A stretch of 64,000 bases of DNA from Alphaproteobacteria bacterium (GCA_024742485.1 JANSYK010000001.1:2356001-2420000), one strand, 5' to 3'. Numbered from the stretch's first letter, positions 18,140 through 27,573 are shown. Numbers and translations: made by a program. Notes: generated from the letters alone by a model not told the origin.

Positions 18140-19450
18140 TCATCGTTCGGACAGTCCGCCCGGCTTCATGATGGTGCCTTTGGCCTTGGCAGCGTCCCAG
18201 GCGGATTGCATTTCCGCGGTAAAGTCTTCCGGCGTCATGACGTCCAGCAAAAGCGCCTGAAGTCCGTCATAGGAGACATTGGTCAGACTTTGCGGTGTGA
18301 TCGTGTCCAGAAACGCCGGTACGGAACCATTGGCTGCATGATCATCGGATGTCTGCCAGATATCGGATGCCAGGGGAGAGAATTCCGCCTTTGCGAGCGC
18401 TTTGTCCAGGGGACCGACCGGGACAACACCACTGTTCAAAAGCGTCACGCGACCGTCGAGCGTGTTGAACATGCGATTGATGAAGGCAACGGCAATGTCC
18501 TTGTGCTCTGAATTCGCGCGAACATACCATCCGCTTCCAATGGAGTTTGTGGGGTGGATCTTCTGGCCGTCTTCAAATGGAGGGACCGCAAAGACGCTGA
18601 AGTCGGAAACCCGGTCACCTGTGGCTTTGATACCACCGTCGATCACCCAGGGTCCGGTAAAGGTCATCGGGATTTCACCCGCCCAGAAACGATCCATCAA
18701 TTCGCCATACCCGATGGCAACCGGGCTGGGTCCGAACCAACCATCCTTGCCCATCTGTTGCAGCTTGGCACTCGCCTTGACAAAAGCCTCATCTGTCCAG
18801 GATCCATCGGCAAAAAGCACATTTTCAATGCCTTCGGGGCCGGCATAGCGACCGAACATCATGGATTGCCAGTGTGAAACCGGCCATTTGTCCGCGCCTG
18901 CCAATCCGATCGGTGTGTCGTAACCAGCCTCCTTGAGTGCGGCAACGGCAGCCTCCATTTCGCTCCAGTTCGTCGGGACGCTGATTCCCGCTTTCTCGAA
19001 AATCGCCTTGTTGTAAAACATGCCCGTGGTTTCGACTTCATTGCCGAACGACCACAATTTCCCGTCGCTCGATGTCTGCGAAATGATGCCTTCGGGAATG
19101 GTCTCATTCCAGGACAGCTCGTAGAAGTCGTTCGTCAGGTCGGCCACGAGCCCGCCATCGATCAGCGCAGCGGGCTGGCCGGGCCCGGTGCCGAAGGTGA
19201 ACAGATCAGGCCCCTCACCGGCAGAAAGCGCCGGAATGAGTGCCGGATTGAAGAGATCGGACGAATTGTTGACAACCGTCAGTTTGACCTCCGGATTTTC
19301 CGAATTGAACTTGTTTGCCAGTTCCTCATAGACCGTGGTCTGCCCCGGCTCGCCGGCGACCCAAACAATGACTTCCGTTTCAGCAGATGCCGATTGCCCC
19401 ATCAAGGCCGTCGACACGGACAACAGTCCGAACAATGCGAGATTTCTCAT
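18140..19450 (-). CDS. ABC transporter extracellular solute-binding protein, family 1
   Basis: Periplasmic sugar-binding protein of 436 residues. The signal peptide ends at QSASA, and the mature protein begins ETEVIVWVAGEPGQTTVYEEL. It has family-1 features such as KLWSFGNEVETTGMFYNKAIFEKAG and FTGPWVIDGG. The ATG at 19450 has a GGGAGGA site. It is the first gene of the LacI-controlled operon. The transported solute is unknown. Confidence 0.92.
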   Translation of the reverse strand: MRNLALFGLLSVSTALMGQSASAETEVIVWVAGEPGQTTVYEELANKFNSENPEVKLTVVNNSSDLFNPALIPALSAGEGPDLFTFGTGPGQPAALIDGGLVADLTNDFYELSWNETIPEGIISQTSSDGKLWSFGNEVETTGMFYNKAIFEKAGISVPTNWSEMEAAVAALKEAGYDTPIGLAGADKWPVSHWQSMMFGRYAGPEGIENVLFADGSWTDEAFVKASAKLQQMGKDGWFGPSPVAIGYGELMDRFWAGEIPMTFTGPWVIDGGIKATGDRVSDFSVFAVPPFEDGQKIHPTNSIGSGWYVRANSEHKDIAVAFINRMFNTLDGRVTLLNSGVVPVGPLDKALAKAEFSPLASDIWQTSDDHAANGSVPAFLDTITPQSLTNVSYDGLQALLLDVMTPEDFTAEMQSAWDAAKAKGTIMKPGGLSER

Positions 19451-19772
19451 GATATCCTCCCAAGATATGGCTCCTCATTCGCGTGTTGTAACCGTTTACA
19501 GTCCAACTGTAAACGGTTACAGTCGAAAGAATTCACATTTATTGGCTTTGCGGCCGTCGGACACCACCCCGGATCGTCAGGGACGGGACGCTTGACGCTG
19601 CGGAAAATTCACCGAACTGCACCGCTCATCCGAAAGGCCCACGCATTGCGACGGAGCACGGCTGTCGGCAGAGTCATAATGGCAGGTAGGAACCCGAATT
19701 ACCGGCAACCGCCTGTGCAGCAGGACAAAATGCAACAATAGGTGTCAGGTTCGCCCGGCAGGACCCAAGGTG
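19451..19772. other. 322-base intergenic region with LacI operators
   Basis: This separates the upstream end of the sugar operon from the 3' end of the polyamine-type operon, both on the minus strand. The double operator is the only strong signal. The remaining 19530-19772 contains no gene and no clear terminator that I can see. Confidence 0.6.
19487..19521. promoter_or_regulatory. Paired LacI-family operators
   Basis: Two 14-base near-palindromes with the CG centre typical of LacI-family sites, TGTAACCGTTTACA (19487-19500) and TGTAAACGGTTACA (19508-19521). They are exact reverse complements of one another, so the whole forms a 15-bp inverted repeat with a five-base spacer. Centre-to-centre distance is 21 bases, two helical turns, allowing cooperative binding. 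They lie 37-71 bases before the binding-protein start; the LacI protein of this operon is the likely ligand. Confidence 0.82.
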
Positions 19773-20834
19773 TTACCCAGCCGGAATGGCGATCGATTTT
19801 TCTGCGGGCCAGTTGATCCAGACATCACCCGCATCGGGGATATCCTTCATCTCACCCTCCTTGGCCAGAATCTTGATGGGTTGATCCTGCCATTCGAGCA
19901 GATAGGTCACCGTCGGTCCGGCAAATATCTTCTGGCGAATGCTTGCCTTGAGGCAATTCATATGGGGATGCTCGTCCGGCCTTTTTGCCGAAACGATCAC
20001 GCTCTCCGGCCGGACAGCAATCGCGCCTGGCGGTCTCGCGTCCTGTTGGTGATCGGCCCACCGAATGGTGCTGCCGTCCGCCAATGTCATCGCCGACGCA
20101 CCGACCGCGCCCTTGAATATGTTTGCCTCGCCCAGAAATCCGGCGGCAAATTCATTGACCGGTGCATGATACATATCGTGCGGAGTCCCGGTCTGAACCA
20201 ACCGGCCATCCTTCAGGATGCCAATGCGATCGCTGAGGGTCAGTGCTTCTTCCTGGTCATGGGTGACGAATATGGTGGTGATTCCCACCTCGCGCTGAAT
20301 GCGTTTCAGCTCGATCTGCATATCGACGCGCAGCGCCTTGTCCAGCGCACTCAACGGTTCATCCAGCAAGAGAACCCGTGGCTGTGTGACGATTGCCCGC
20401 GCCAGCGCCACGCGCTGCCTTTGTCCACCGGAGAGCTGGTGCGGTCGGCGCTCACCCAAATGCCCTAGCTGCACCAGCTCAAGTGCCTGTGCCACATTGC
20501 GCGCAATCTCCGCCCTGGATTGCTTTCTGACCCGCAAACCGAACCCGACATTGTCGGCAATGCTCATATTGGGAAACAGCGCATAGTTCTGGAACACCAT
20601 GCCGATTTCCCGTTTCTCGACCGGGACGCGCTCGACCGGCTGATCGCCGATCACGACCGAACCGCTGTCGGCAAACAGAAATCCGGCAATCACGCGCAGC
20701 AGTGTCGTCTTGCCGCTGCCAGATGGCCCCAGCAGACCGAAAAACTCGCCATCGGCAAAATCGAGCGAAACATCGTCGAGCGCCTTCATGGCACCGAAAT
20801 GCTTGTTGATATTGGCAACCCGAACCCCGGCCAT
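19773..20834 (-). CDS. ABC transporter ATP-binding protein, PotA type
   Basis: A 353-residue ATPase. Walker [12 protein letters not shown], signature [16 protein letters not shown], Walker [13 protein letters not shown], switch His in [13 protein letters not shown]-terminal TOBE domain with AVRPESVIV. It overlaps the preceding permease gene by one base (TGATG) and closes the gntR operon. Confidence 0.93.
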   Translation of the reverse strand: MAGVRVANINKHFGAMKALDDVSLDFADGEFFGLLGPSGSGKTTLLRVIAGFLFADSGSVVIGDQPVERVPVEKREIGMVFQNYALFPNMSIADNVGFGLRVRKQSRAEIARNVAQALELVQLGHLGERRPHQLSGGQRQRVALARAIVTQPRVLLLDEPLSALDKALRVDMQIELKRIQREVGITTIFVTHDQEEALTLSDRIGILKDGRLVQTGTPHDMYHAPVNEFAAGFLGEANIFKGAVGASAMTLADGSTIRWADHQQDARPPGAIAVRPESVIVSAKRPDEHPHMNCLKASIRQKIFAGPTVTYLLEWQDQPIKILAKEGEMKDIPDAGDVWINWPAEKSIAIPAG

Positions 20835-21622
20835 CAGCGTTCTCCCCCGAAATTGGCGTAGCGTGCAGCCAGAAGCATCAACGACATGGAAATGACGATG
20901 ATGATTGTCGAAATGGCATTGATCTCCGGCGTGAAACCTTTGCGAATGGCCGTGTAGATGACCACCGGCAGCGTGCTGTCCCCTGGTTCGGCAAGAAAAT
21001 AGGAAACGACGAACTGATCAAAGGACACCGCAAAGGCGAACAGCGCCCCGGCGATGATTCCCGATGCGATCCAGGGCAAGGTCACGGAGCGGGTCACCTC
21101 CCAACTGCTGGCGCCAAGCGAACGTGCGGCTTCCTCCAGTTGCGGGTCAAAGGTGCGCAACCGCGCGGTCACCACAACAATCACATAGGGCAACGCCAAG
21201 GCGACGTGCCCGATGATGACAGCGGGCGCCCCCCGGCCAAGCCCGATCGAAAAGAAGAAGATCAGCATCGCAGTGCCGGTAATGAGCCAGGGAATGGCGA
21301 TAGGCGGGAACAGGAGCGCCTGCAGGATGACCTTTCCGCGGAACTCGTAGCGAAAAAACGCAATGGCCGCGGCCGTTCCCAATGTTGTCGCAATGACCGT
21401 GGTGGTGCACGCAATCCAGACGCTGCTCCACGCCGCATTCAGGATTTCGGAATTGTTCCATAGTTTTTCATACCAGCCCGTCGTGAAGCGGATCGGCAAT
21501 TGGTAAAATTCCGACTGGTTGAACGACATCACCGCCATGACCAGGATCGGCACATAGAGAAAAGCCAGTACGACGCCAAGATACACACGACCCAGCCGCT
21601 CGAGAAACCGCCCCATGGCCAT
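20834..21622 (-). CDS. ABC transporter permease, PotC type
   Basis: About 262 residues with six helices and EAA loop QLEEAARSLGASSWEVTR. The ATG at 21622 overlaps the upstream TAA by one base; the longer ORF-track N terminus is antisense-like read-through of the previous gene. It pairs with the PotB-type permease. Confidence 0.92.
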   Translation of the reverse strand: MAMGRFLERLGRVYLGVVLAFLYVPILVMAVMSFNQSEFYQLPIRFTTGWYEKLWNNSEILNAAWSSVWIACTTTVIATTLGTAAAIAFFRYEFRGKVILQALLFPPIAIPWLITGTAMLIFFFSIGLGRGAPAVIIGHVALALPYVIVVVTARLRTFDPQLEEAARSLGASSWEVTRSVTLPWIASGIIAGALFAFAVSFDQFVVSYFLAEPGDSTLPVVIYTAIRKGFTPEINAISTIIIVISMSLMLLAARYANFGGER

Positions 21623-22482
21623 TATTGCGCCCTCCTGAGAACCGGACTTGAAACCGCGAGGATCAGCAGCACTACGCCCAGCAGAATGAACGACAGGGCT
21701 GCACCCAACGGCCAGTTGAAAACCGCGACGAACTGATCCTCGATGACGGTGCCGAAAAATGTGCCGGACCGGCCACCCAATATGCGCGGCTCCATGAAGG
21801 ATCCAACCACGGGCACGAAGATCAGCACCGCCCCCGCGATCAACCCCGGCAGCGCCAGCGGTATGATGATGCGCCACAAAATCATGCGGCGCGGAGCACC
21901 CATGGAACGGGCCGCATCGATCAGATTGTCGTCGATCGCCTGAAGGGCCAGATAGGATGTCAGGATGACGTAGGGCAGGTAGGAGTGTACCAGTCCGATG
22001 ACGATCGCCGGGTAGCTGAACATCAAATTGACCGAAACCTCGAATGGCAGGATCAGGTCGAGCACGCTGTCGATGACGCCATTGCCCCGCAATACGATGG
22101 CCCAGGAAAAAATCCGCACCAGGCTGTTGCTCCAGAACGGCAAGATCACCAGCAGGAACAGGGCTTCACGCCATCGGCCCTTGATCGTTTTGGCCAATAC
22201 AAAGGCGCACGGGAACCCGATCAGAATGCAAAAGCCGGTGACAACCAGCCCGAGGGTCAGGGACCGCACGAGCAGTTTGAGATAAAAGCCCTTCTCGAAG
22301 AACTCCATGTAATTGGCGGCCGTGACAAACCACTCCCGGTCGCCGAATGGCGCTTCGCTGAGAAAGCTGAAAAACAGCATGGCGGCCAGTGGCAGGAACA
22401 CTGCCACCGTCAGCCAGATATAGGCAGGGCTGATCATCGTGGCAGCCCGAAGCCCGTCCCGGCGTGCCAATGTTGAGCTCAT
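21622..22482 (-). CDS. ABC transporter permease, PotB type
   Basis: 286 residues, six helices, EAA loop NLIDAARSMGAPRRMILWR. It follows the binding-protein gene by 24 bases. Family members import polyamines, but related clusters move other cations and small metabolites. Confidence 0.92.
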   Translation of the reverse strand: MSSTLARRDGLRAATMISPAYIWLTVAVFLPLAAMLFFSFLSEAPFGDREWFVTAANYMEFFEKGFYLKLLVRSLTLGLVVTGFCILIGFPCAFVLAKTIKGRWREALFLLVILPFWSNSLVRIFSWAIVLRGNGVIDSVLDLILPFEVSVNLMFSYPAIVIGLVHSYLPYVILTSYLALQAIDDNLIDAARSMGAPRRMILWRIIIPLALPGLIAGAVLIFVPVVGSFMEPRILGGRSGTFFGTVIEDQFVAVFNWPLGAALSFILLGVVLLILAVSSPVLRRAQ

Positions 22483-22506
22483 GATCAGCCCTCCCCGATC
22501 GTGTTT

Positions 22507-23565
22507 CTACTGGGCGTTGGCCTTTAGTTCCTGCCAAAGCTCCAGATAGGTTTTGCGGGTTTCATCGGACACGGGCTGCATGAACTGGACACGTGCGACG
22601 ACGGCAGGATCTCCGAGCGTCGCCCGGTTGAAATCGTCGGCGGGAAGGGCTGCGGCCGCTTTTGCATTCGCCGAAGCCGGCGCGCCGCTCTCTGCCCATT
22701 TGACGTAGAATTGCGGATCAATCATGTAGTTGATGAATTCCCGCGCCGCTTCCCTGTTTTCCGAGGTTGCCGGGATGGACAGACCGTCCAGCCAGCCGAT
22801 GGCACCTTCCTCGGGAACAACGAACGCAACAGGCAGTCCCTTGGCAATCGAACGTCCGGCCGATCCACTCCAATAGGGAGCCATCAAAAAGTCTCCGGCG
22901 GCAAAGAACTGGTTCCAGTCATTTTCTGAACTCCAGAAGGTCTTGATCTGGGGCAGCAGTGTTTCCAGCTTGGATTTCACCGCGTCGAGATCCTTGACAT
23001 CATTGATGTTCTGACCGGTGGCCAAAGCGGCGAACTGGACGGATTCCAGCGCGTCGTCGCGCCATCCGACCTTGCCCGTGTATTGATCATCCCACAGCAC
23101 CTGGATCGATGTCGGCAGGGGTGACACCTCATCCTTGTTGACCCCGAATGATGTCAGGCCCCAAACCCAGGCGACGCCATTGACCTTGCCACCGACATTC
23201 AGTTCGGGATTTCCGCCGAGGTTGGGCGCCAGATCTGCGAAATTCGAAATATCGGACGTGTCGATCGGGCTGATGAGACCTTCTTCCAGTGCTTGCCCGG
23301 TGAACGCCGAATTGATCAGCACCACATCATAGGCGCCCGGATTGGTTCTCAGTTTGGTCAGCATCTCCTGTTCGGAGTTGAAATAATCATGCACCACGGT
23401 GTGCCCGGTCTTCTCCTTGAATTCGGCAACCGCCCAGTCGGAATCCGTGCCGTATCCCTTCCAGTTCAACACGCGGATTTCATCGGCGTGAACAGCCCCC
23501 ACACCCATGCCAAGCACGAGTGTTGCCAGCGCAGCACAACCGGTCCATTTTGCATTGATACTCAT
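22507..23565 (-). CDS. ABC transporter solute-binding protein, PotD/spermidine-putrescine type
   Basis: A periplasmic binding protein of about 352 residues. Signal peptide ends at AVHA, mature start DEIRVLNWKGYGTDSDWA. The family-13 layout is clear (YFNSEQEMLTKLRTNPGAYDVV, APYWSGSAGR, EEGAIGWLDGLSIPATSENREAA). The ATG at 23565 after GGGAG is the start; the ORF-track extension of about 99 residues is spurious. Its operon partners, a glycohydrolase and a sugar kinase, argue that the ligand is a ribosylated or glycosylated compound rather than a simple polyamine; this is inference. Confidence 0.9.
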   Translation of the reverse strand: MSINAKWTGCAALATLVLGMGVGAVHADEIRVLNWKGYGTDSDWAVAEFKEKTGHTVVHDYFNSEQEMLTKLRTNPGAYDVVLINSAFTGQALEEGLISPIDTSDISNFADLAPNLGGNPELNVGGKVNGVAWVWGLTSFGVNKDEVSPLPTSIQVLWDDQYTGKVGWRDDALESVQFAALATGQNINDVKDLDAVKSKLETLLPQIKTFWSSENDWNQFFAAGDFLMAPYWSGSAGRSIAKGLPVAFVVPEEGAIGWLDGLSIPATSENREAAREFINYMIDPQFYVKWAESGAPASANAKAAAALPADDFNRATLGDPAVVARVQFMQPVSDETRKTYLELWQELKANAQ

Positions 23566-23581
23566 TTCTTTTTCTCCCTTT

Positions 23582-24574
23582 TTAGATGTTTGACGTCGTT
23601 TCCAATTGGTCCCACGGATCGGAATGCTCCGATGACGTGCCCTTTCGGCTGGCCAGAAAGGCCAGTGTTTGTTCGCGGTCCGGTGCGGTGGCCGGACCGT
23701 TCTGTTCAGTTGAAAGCGCCGCTGCGGCATTGGCGAAGCGGGCGGCGGCAACGGGTGTTGCACCGGTGGCCAACGCCGCAATGAACGAACCGATATGGGT
23801 GTCGCCGGCTCCATTGGTATCAACCGTGTCCACTGAATAGGATGGCACGAATTCGGCGTCACAGCCCCTCAGCGCCAGCCAGCACCCCTGCGCACCATGT
23901 CGCACAACGGCACCGGTTGCCGTTTCATGCATGGAGGCCGCCATCAATTCAGCTGCACGCCGGGGATCACTTTCACCGGTCATGATACGCGCCTCGTCCG
24001 CATTGGCGCTGATCCAGGCACACCGTTCCGTCAATCGCGCCAGCATGTCCGGCGCAATCTGGGAAACCACCGGCGATGGATCGAACACCAGTGCCGGTGT
24101 GGTCGGAAAGCCCGACAGCCAATCATCCAGAATGTCCGGATTGCGACTCAGCGCAAACGTGTATCCGGATATGAGGACAAATTCGAAAGGTGAAGCATCG
24201 ATATGCGCAAATTGCGAGGAACCAAAATACCGCTCGGCCCCGGCCTGCGAGACAAATGTTCGCTCACCCTGGCTGTCGACCAGCACAATGCATGTTCCCT
24301 GGTCACAATGCTCCAGCTGGCTTTGCAGGACCGGAAACCCGTATTCCGACAAGGAACTTCTGACGATATCCGCAAACCGGCCTGTGCCGTGTGATCCACC
24401 ATAGGATACCCGCATGCCTGCCCGGCTGGCTGCAACCATAGCATTGAACCCACCACCCGGGGCGATCATGCTCTCCTCGCTGACAGCCTCCTCGCCGGCG
24501 CGCGGCACAGTTTGGACGCGATAAACCAGGTCGATCACCACCCCGGACATCTGCAAAAGGCGCGCTGAACTCAT
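23582..24574 (-). CDS. PfkB family carbohydrate kinase
   Basis: A 330-residue ribokinase-like sugar kinase, ATP-dependent. The N-terminal signature region has APGGGFNAMVAASRAG, and the C-terminal signature DTNGAGDTHIGSF holds the catalytic base Asp and the anion hole. It overlaps the glycohydrolase gene by four bases (ATGA), so the two are translationally coupled. The sugar freed by the glycohydrolase is its likely substrate. Confidence 0.9.
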   Translation of the reverse strand: MSSARLLQMSGVVIDLVYRVQTVPRAGEEAVSEESMIAPGGGFNAMVAASRAGMRVSYGGSHGTGRFADIVRSSLSEYGFPVLQSQLEHCDQGTCIVLVDSQGERTFVSQAGAERYFGSSQFAHIDASPFEFVLISGYTFALSRNPDILDDWLSGFPTTPALVFDPSPVVSQIAPDMLARLTERCAWISANADEARIMTGESDPRRAAELMAASMHETATGAVVRHGAQGCWLALRGCDAEFVPSYSVDTVDTNGAGDTHIGSFIAALATGATPVAAARFANAAAALSTEQNGPATAPDREQTLAFLASRKGTSSEHSDPWDQLETTSNI

Positions 24575-25620
24575 GTGGCCTGCCCCATCAGAATCCGGGC
24601 TTCACTTTCCCTGCCACGCCTGAGGGTCAGAAGATTCCTTGTGATGGCATCGAAGTTTAGGTTGTTGACCGCAACAAGCCTGGCAGTCTTGTCTTTCGGA
24701 AAGGATCCCGCACCGTGAACCGCACCACACATTGCACACGCAATGGCGCCGATCGTATCGGTGTCGCCGCCAAGATTTGCCGCGAGCAGACCGGTGTTCC
24801 ATCCATTGCCCCTGGTGAATCTGAACAGCGCGAAGGCTGCCGGTATCGACTCCGTGGAAGCAACACTGGTGCCGATCCTTTCGCGAATGGCCGCCGGCAG
24901 CGAAGCGCTGTCGCACGCGTCGGCAATGTCGAACGCCAGTGCAATGCGACGAGCAATCCCGGCCTCCCCGCCCATGCGACTCTCGACAGTTTTGGCGGCC
25001 ATTAACGCGGCATCCGCAGCCTCTTCGACATTGGCCCCGCCGACCCCCGCGCTGATTGCGGCGGCAACGGCGGCAGCCGACGCGATCGCTTCAACCGTGT
25101 TGTGGGTGATACGGCAGGTGGTTGCGACGAATTCCGTCAGCGCAGCCGGGTCCTCCAGTGGCATGACGATGCCGACGGGGCAGATGCGCATGGCGGCGCC
25201 ATTCGTATCTCCCGACAGGCCCGTTTCCTCCGGAGAGGCCCCGTCAAGCAGGGCTTTGATCGCGCGTTTTGTCGAGGGGCCGAGCAGATCGTGAAGGCCG
25301 CGCTCCTTGACGGACGCTTCCCATTCCACCAGTCGTCGCGCCCATCCTAATTCATCAAACGCTGCGGGCGACTTGAGCAGATGCTCCGCCAGCAACACGG
25401 TTTGCTCCGTGTCATCGGTGATGGATGCCGCGATCAGACCGTGCGCAATGGGGTGCCCGTCGACCGGTGCAACGAAGTCGGAGATTTCACCATAGGTTTC
25501 CAAAATCTCATGGGGCGAGCAGGACTGGGTCGGCATACCCAGCGCGTCGCCAAGCGCGCAGCCCAGTAACGCGCCCATCGCACGTTCCTGTTGCATTTCC
25601 TGGGTGAATGGGGTCGCCAT
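24571..25620 (-). CDS. ADP-ribosylglycohydrolase (DraG-like) family protein
   Basis: About 349 residues, all-helical ADP-ribosylglycohydrolase fold. The metal-site motifs are present: GCALGDALGMPTQ near the N terminus, ITDDTEQT with the paired aspartates, and NLGGDTDTIGAIACAM near the C terminus. Family members cleave N- or O-glycosidic bonds to ADP-ribose or related ribosides. The ATG at 25620 overlaps the gntR stop by one base; the 58-residue ORF-track extension is spurious. Placement with an importer and a sugar kinase points to catabolism of an imported riboside rather than reversal of protein ADP-ribosylation. Confidence 0.88.
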   Translation of the reverse strand: MATPFTQEMQQERAMGALLGCALGDALGMPTQSCSPHEILETYGEISDFVAPVDGHPIAHGLIAASITDDTEQTVLLAEHLLKSPAAFDELGWARRLVEWEASVKERGLHDLLGPSTKRAIKALLDGASPEETGLSGDTNGAAMRICPVGIVMPLEDPAALTEFVATTCRITHNTVEAIASAAAVAAAISAGVGGANVEEAADAALMAAKTVESRMGGEAGIARRIALAFDIADACDSASLPAAIRERIGTSVASTESIPAAFALFRFTRGNGWNTGLLAANLGGDTDTIGAIACAMCGAVHGAGSFPKDKTARLVAVNNLNFDAITRNLLTLRRGRESEARILMGQAT

Positions 25621-26357
25621 CAAAACTCCAGATGCAGCCCGAACCGGGTCGGATCCAATATGCTCTCGACGAACTCGATGACATCGCCGTCCACGGTTCT
25701 GCTGACCCGTCGCAGATGAAGCATGGGTTCGCCCGGCGTGCGCGCCATGATTTTTGCATCGGCGGTCGAGATCGAAGGCAGCACATGCGCCCATTCCTCG
25801 CCGTCATGGATGGCAAGACCGGCAGCGGCCAGGGTCTCACCCAGCGAATCATTGATCAGCCCGTTCTCCAGCGCATCGAAAAACTCGTCCCGCCAGGGTG
25901 TGCGGCTGCGTTCGAGCGAAATGCCCATGCCGTTCTTGCTCAACAGCCGCAGGCGATTGACACAAAGATATTCAATCGCGCCAAGACCGAGAAACTGGGA
26001 TGTTTTCAGGCAGGTCTGCCGCTCGATTCCCAGAAGCCGTGTTTCCACCTTGTCGTCGGTTTTCGACAGCGCTCGTGTCCAGCCGAGCGCGTTGTCGATC
26101 GACGCGCCCTCATAGGTCACGAATGACCCGATACCCGTTCGCGTCGTTATCAGGCCTTGTCGAACCAGTTGTTCAAGACCCTTTCGGACCGTATTGCGGC
26201 TGACGGAAAAACGGCGGACAAGCTCGTTTTCGCTTGCCAGTTGATCACCCCGCGCAATCGCGCCGGAGCGAATCTCCTGCTCCAGTGTGTGGGCAATGCG
26301 TTCCGATTTCGGCAGGCCGATGCCGGGGTTGCCCAGGTGCGGCTTCTGTTTTACCAC
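25620..26357 (-). CDS. GntR family (HutC/UTRA) transcriptional regulator
   Basis: An N-terminal winged helix (SENELVRRFSVSRNTVRKGLEQL) is joined to a UTRA effector domain of HutC type (LLSKNGMGISLERSRTPW, FVESILDPTRFGLHLEF). Likely represses its own operon: gntR, glycohydrolase, kinase, then the importer. The ORF track starts at TTG 26378, but that codon lies inside the first of four tandem 10-base repeats; the GTG at 26357, with AGGAA upstream, is preferred. About 245 residues. Confidence 0.87.
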   Translation of the reverse strand: MVKQKPHLGNPGIGLPKSERIAHTLEQEIRSGAIARGDQLASENELVRRFSVSRNTVRKGLEQLVRQGLITTRTGIGSFVTYEGASIDNALGWTRALSKTDDKVETRLLGIERQTCLKTSQFLGLGAIEYLCVNRLRLLSKNGMGISLERSRTPWRDEFFDALENGLINDSLGETLAAAGLAIHDGEEWAHVLPSISTADAKIMARTPGEPMLHLRRVSRTVDGDVIEFVESILDPTRFGLHLEF

Positions 26358-26370
26358 GGCAAATTGGTTC

Positions 26371-26410
26371 CTGTTCAAACTTGATCATACCTGTTCATAC
26401 TTGTTCATAA
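26371..26410 (-). promoter_or_regulatory. Four tandem 10-bp repeats, probable GntR operator
   Basis: On the minus strand the sequence is ATGAACAAGT-ATGAACAGGT-ATGATCAAGT-TTGAACAGGA wait-free head to tail at (shifted) 10-base register; on the plus strand the units are CTGTTCAAAC, TTGATCATAC, CTGTTCATAC, TTGTTCATAA. The 10-base period puts every unit on the same face of the helix. Position at the head of the gntR operon suggests cooperative binding by GntR. Confidence 0.65.
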
Positions 26411-26645
26411 AATGATGAAATGGTCAGGATGTCAATGTCTGGACGCTCGCGCTTATGCACAGGTCACGGCTCTGATCCAGGCGAATCGTCACATTGCCTC
26501 TGGAGAATCAGCCAGCATCCTCGCCGCGGCCGCTGACATTCATTGTGATGACCTGACCACAAAAAACCCAAATGCTGCCACGCGCGCCGATGGCTGCGTT
26601 CAAATGTCGATATGCAAACCTCATCCGTGGGCCAGGGTCAGGACC

Positions 26646-27536
26646 CTAGCCAAGTTCGCCGTTGATCTGCTTTTCCCGTTTGGTGATTTCCGCCACAAGA
26701 AAGCGCACAAATGTCTTCACCCGAACCGAGGAGCGCAGGTCCGGGTGGGTGAGAACCCAGCCGGGGCGCGATGAAACCGGACCCGTTCCCGGAATGCGAA
26801 CCAGTCCGTCCAGGGCATCGGCAAAGAAACAGGGCAAGGACACCATGCCAAGCCCGGATACGGCCGCCTGTGCCTGATCGAGCATGTCGGGGATCTGATG
26901 GCGCACTCCAGCGTTGGGAAACGGGCCCTGCTTGACCCAATTGTTGCTGAGGTCATGGACCCCTCGCCCTATCCAGGTTGCGTTCGTCTGATCTCCTTCG
27001 AACCAGTGTTCGGAAATGTAATCGGGCGCCGCATAGGCCCGGTCGACGAAGTCCGGCAGCCTGCGACCGACGAGATTGTCATTGGGACTGAATTGGGAGC
27101 GGAACGCAACATCGGACGCACCCTTCATGAGATCGTCTATCTCGAAACTTGAGTGAAGTAAGATTTCGATTCCCGGGTATTTCTGCGAAAACGCCGCAAT
27201 AAGGGGCATGATCATGTATTGAGACATGAGTGGAGGCGAAGTGACCCTCACCTGACCGGACAACACGGTATCCAGACTTGCTGCCTCGCGTTGAAAACCA
27301 TGGACTTCGCCTTCGACTTTTTCAGCCTTTGCGAAGATCTGTTCAGCCATGGCGGTCGCAAGCATTCCGTCCCGTGACCGGGTAAACAGCACCGCACCCA
27401 AACTGGTTTCCAATTCGGTTAGGTGTCGTGATACCGTGGAATGGCTCATCCCCAGTTCCGCTGCGGCACTGCGGACAGATCGGCCGCGAAACAGGGCAAG
27501 AAACACTCTGATATCGTTCCAATCCAGCATGGCCAT
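26646..27536 (-). CDS. LysR family transcriptional regulator
   Basis: 296 residues. The N-terminal helix-turn-helix reads DWNDIRVFLALFRGRSVRSAAAELGMSHSTVSRHLTELE, followed by the periplasmic-binding-like effector domain. Divergent from the gene at 27650, which is its probable target. A six-base inverted repeat with an 11-base spacer lies between them. The effector is unknown. Confidence 0.9.
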   Translation of the reverse strand: MAMLDWNDIRVFLALFRGRSVRSAAAELGMSHSTVSRHLTELETSLGAVLFTRSRDGMLATAMAEQIFAKAEKVEGEVHGFQREAASLDTVLSGQVRVTSPPLMSQYMIMPLIAAFSQKYPGIEILLHSSFEIDDLMKGASDVAFRSQFSPNDNLVGRRLPDFVDRAYAAPDYISEHWFEGDQTNATWIGRGVHDLSNNWVKQGPFPNAGVRHQIPDMLDQAQAAVSGLGMVSLPCFFADALDGLVRIPGTGPVSSRPGWVLTHPDLRSSVRVKTFVRFLVAEITKREKQINGELG

Positions 27537-27550
27537 AAATCGCCCTCTTT

Positions 27551-27573
27551 ATGGTGGTCGATTTTTGCACCAT
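27551..27573. promoter_or_regulatory. Candidate LysR binding site
   Basis: ATGGTG-N11-CACCAT is a perfect six-base inverted repeat with the 11-base spacing usual for LysR boxes, 15 bases upstream of the lysR start and between the divergent genes. Confidence 0.5.

Noticed and set aside
26411-26645. Possible gene in the gntR-lysR gap
   Set aside because: The only ORF (26412-26774) has no ribosome site and runs antisense into lysR.
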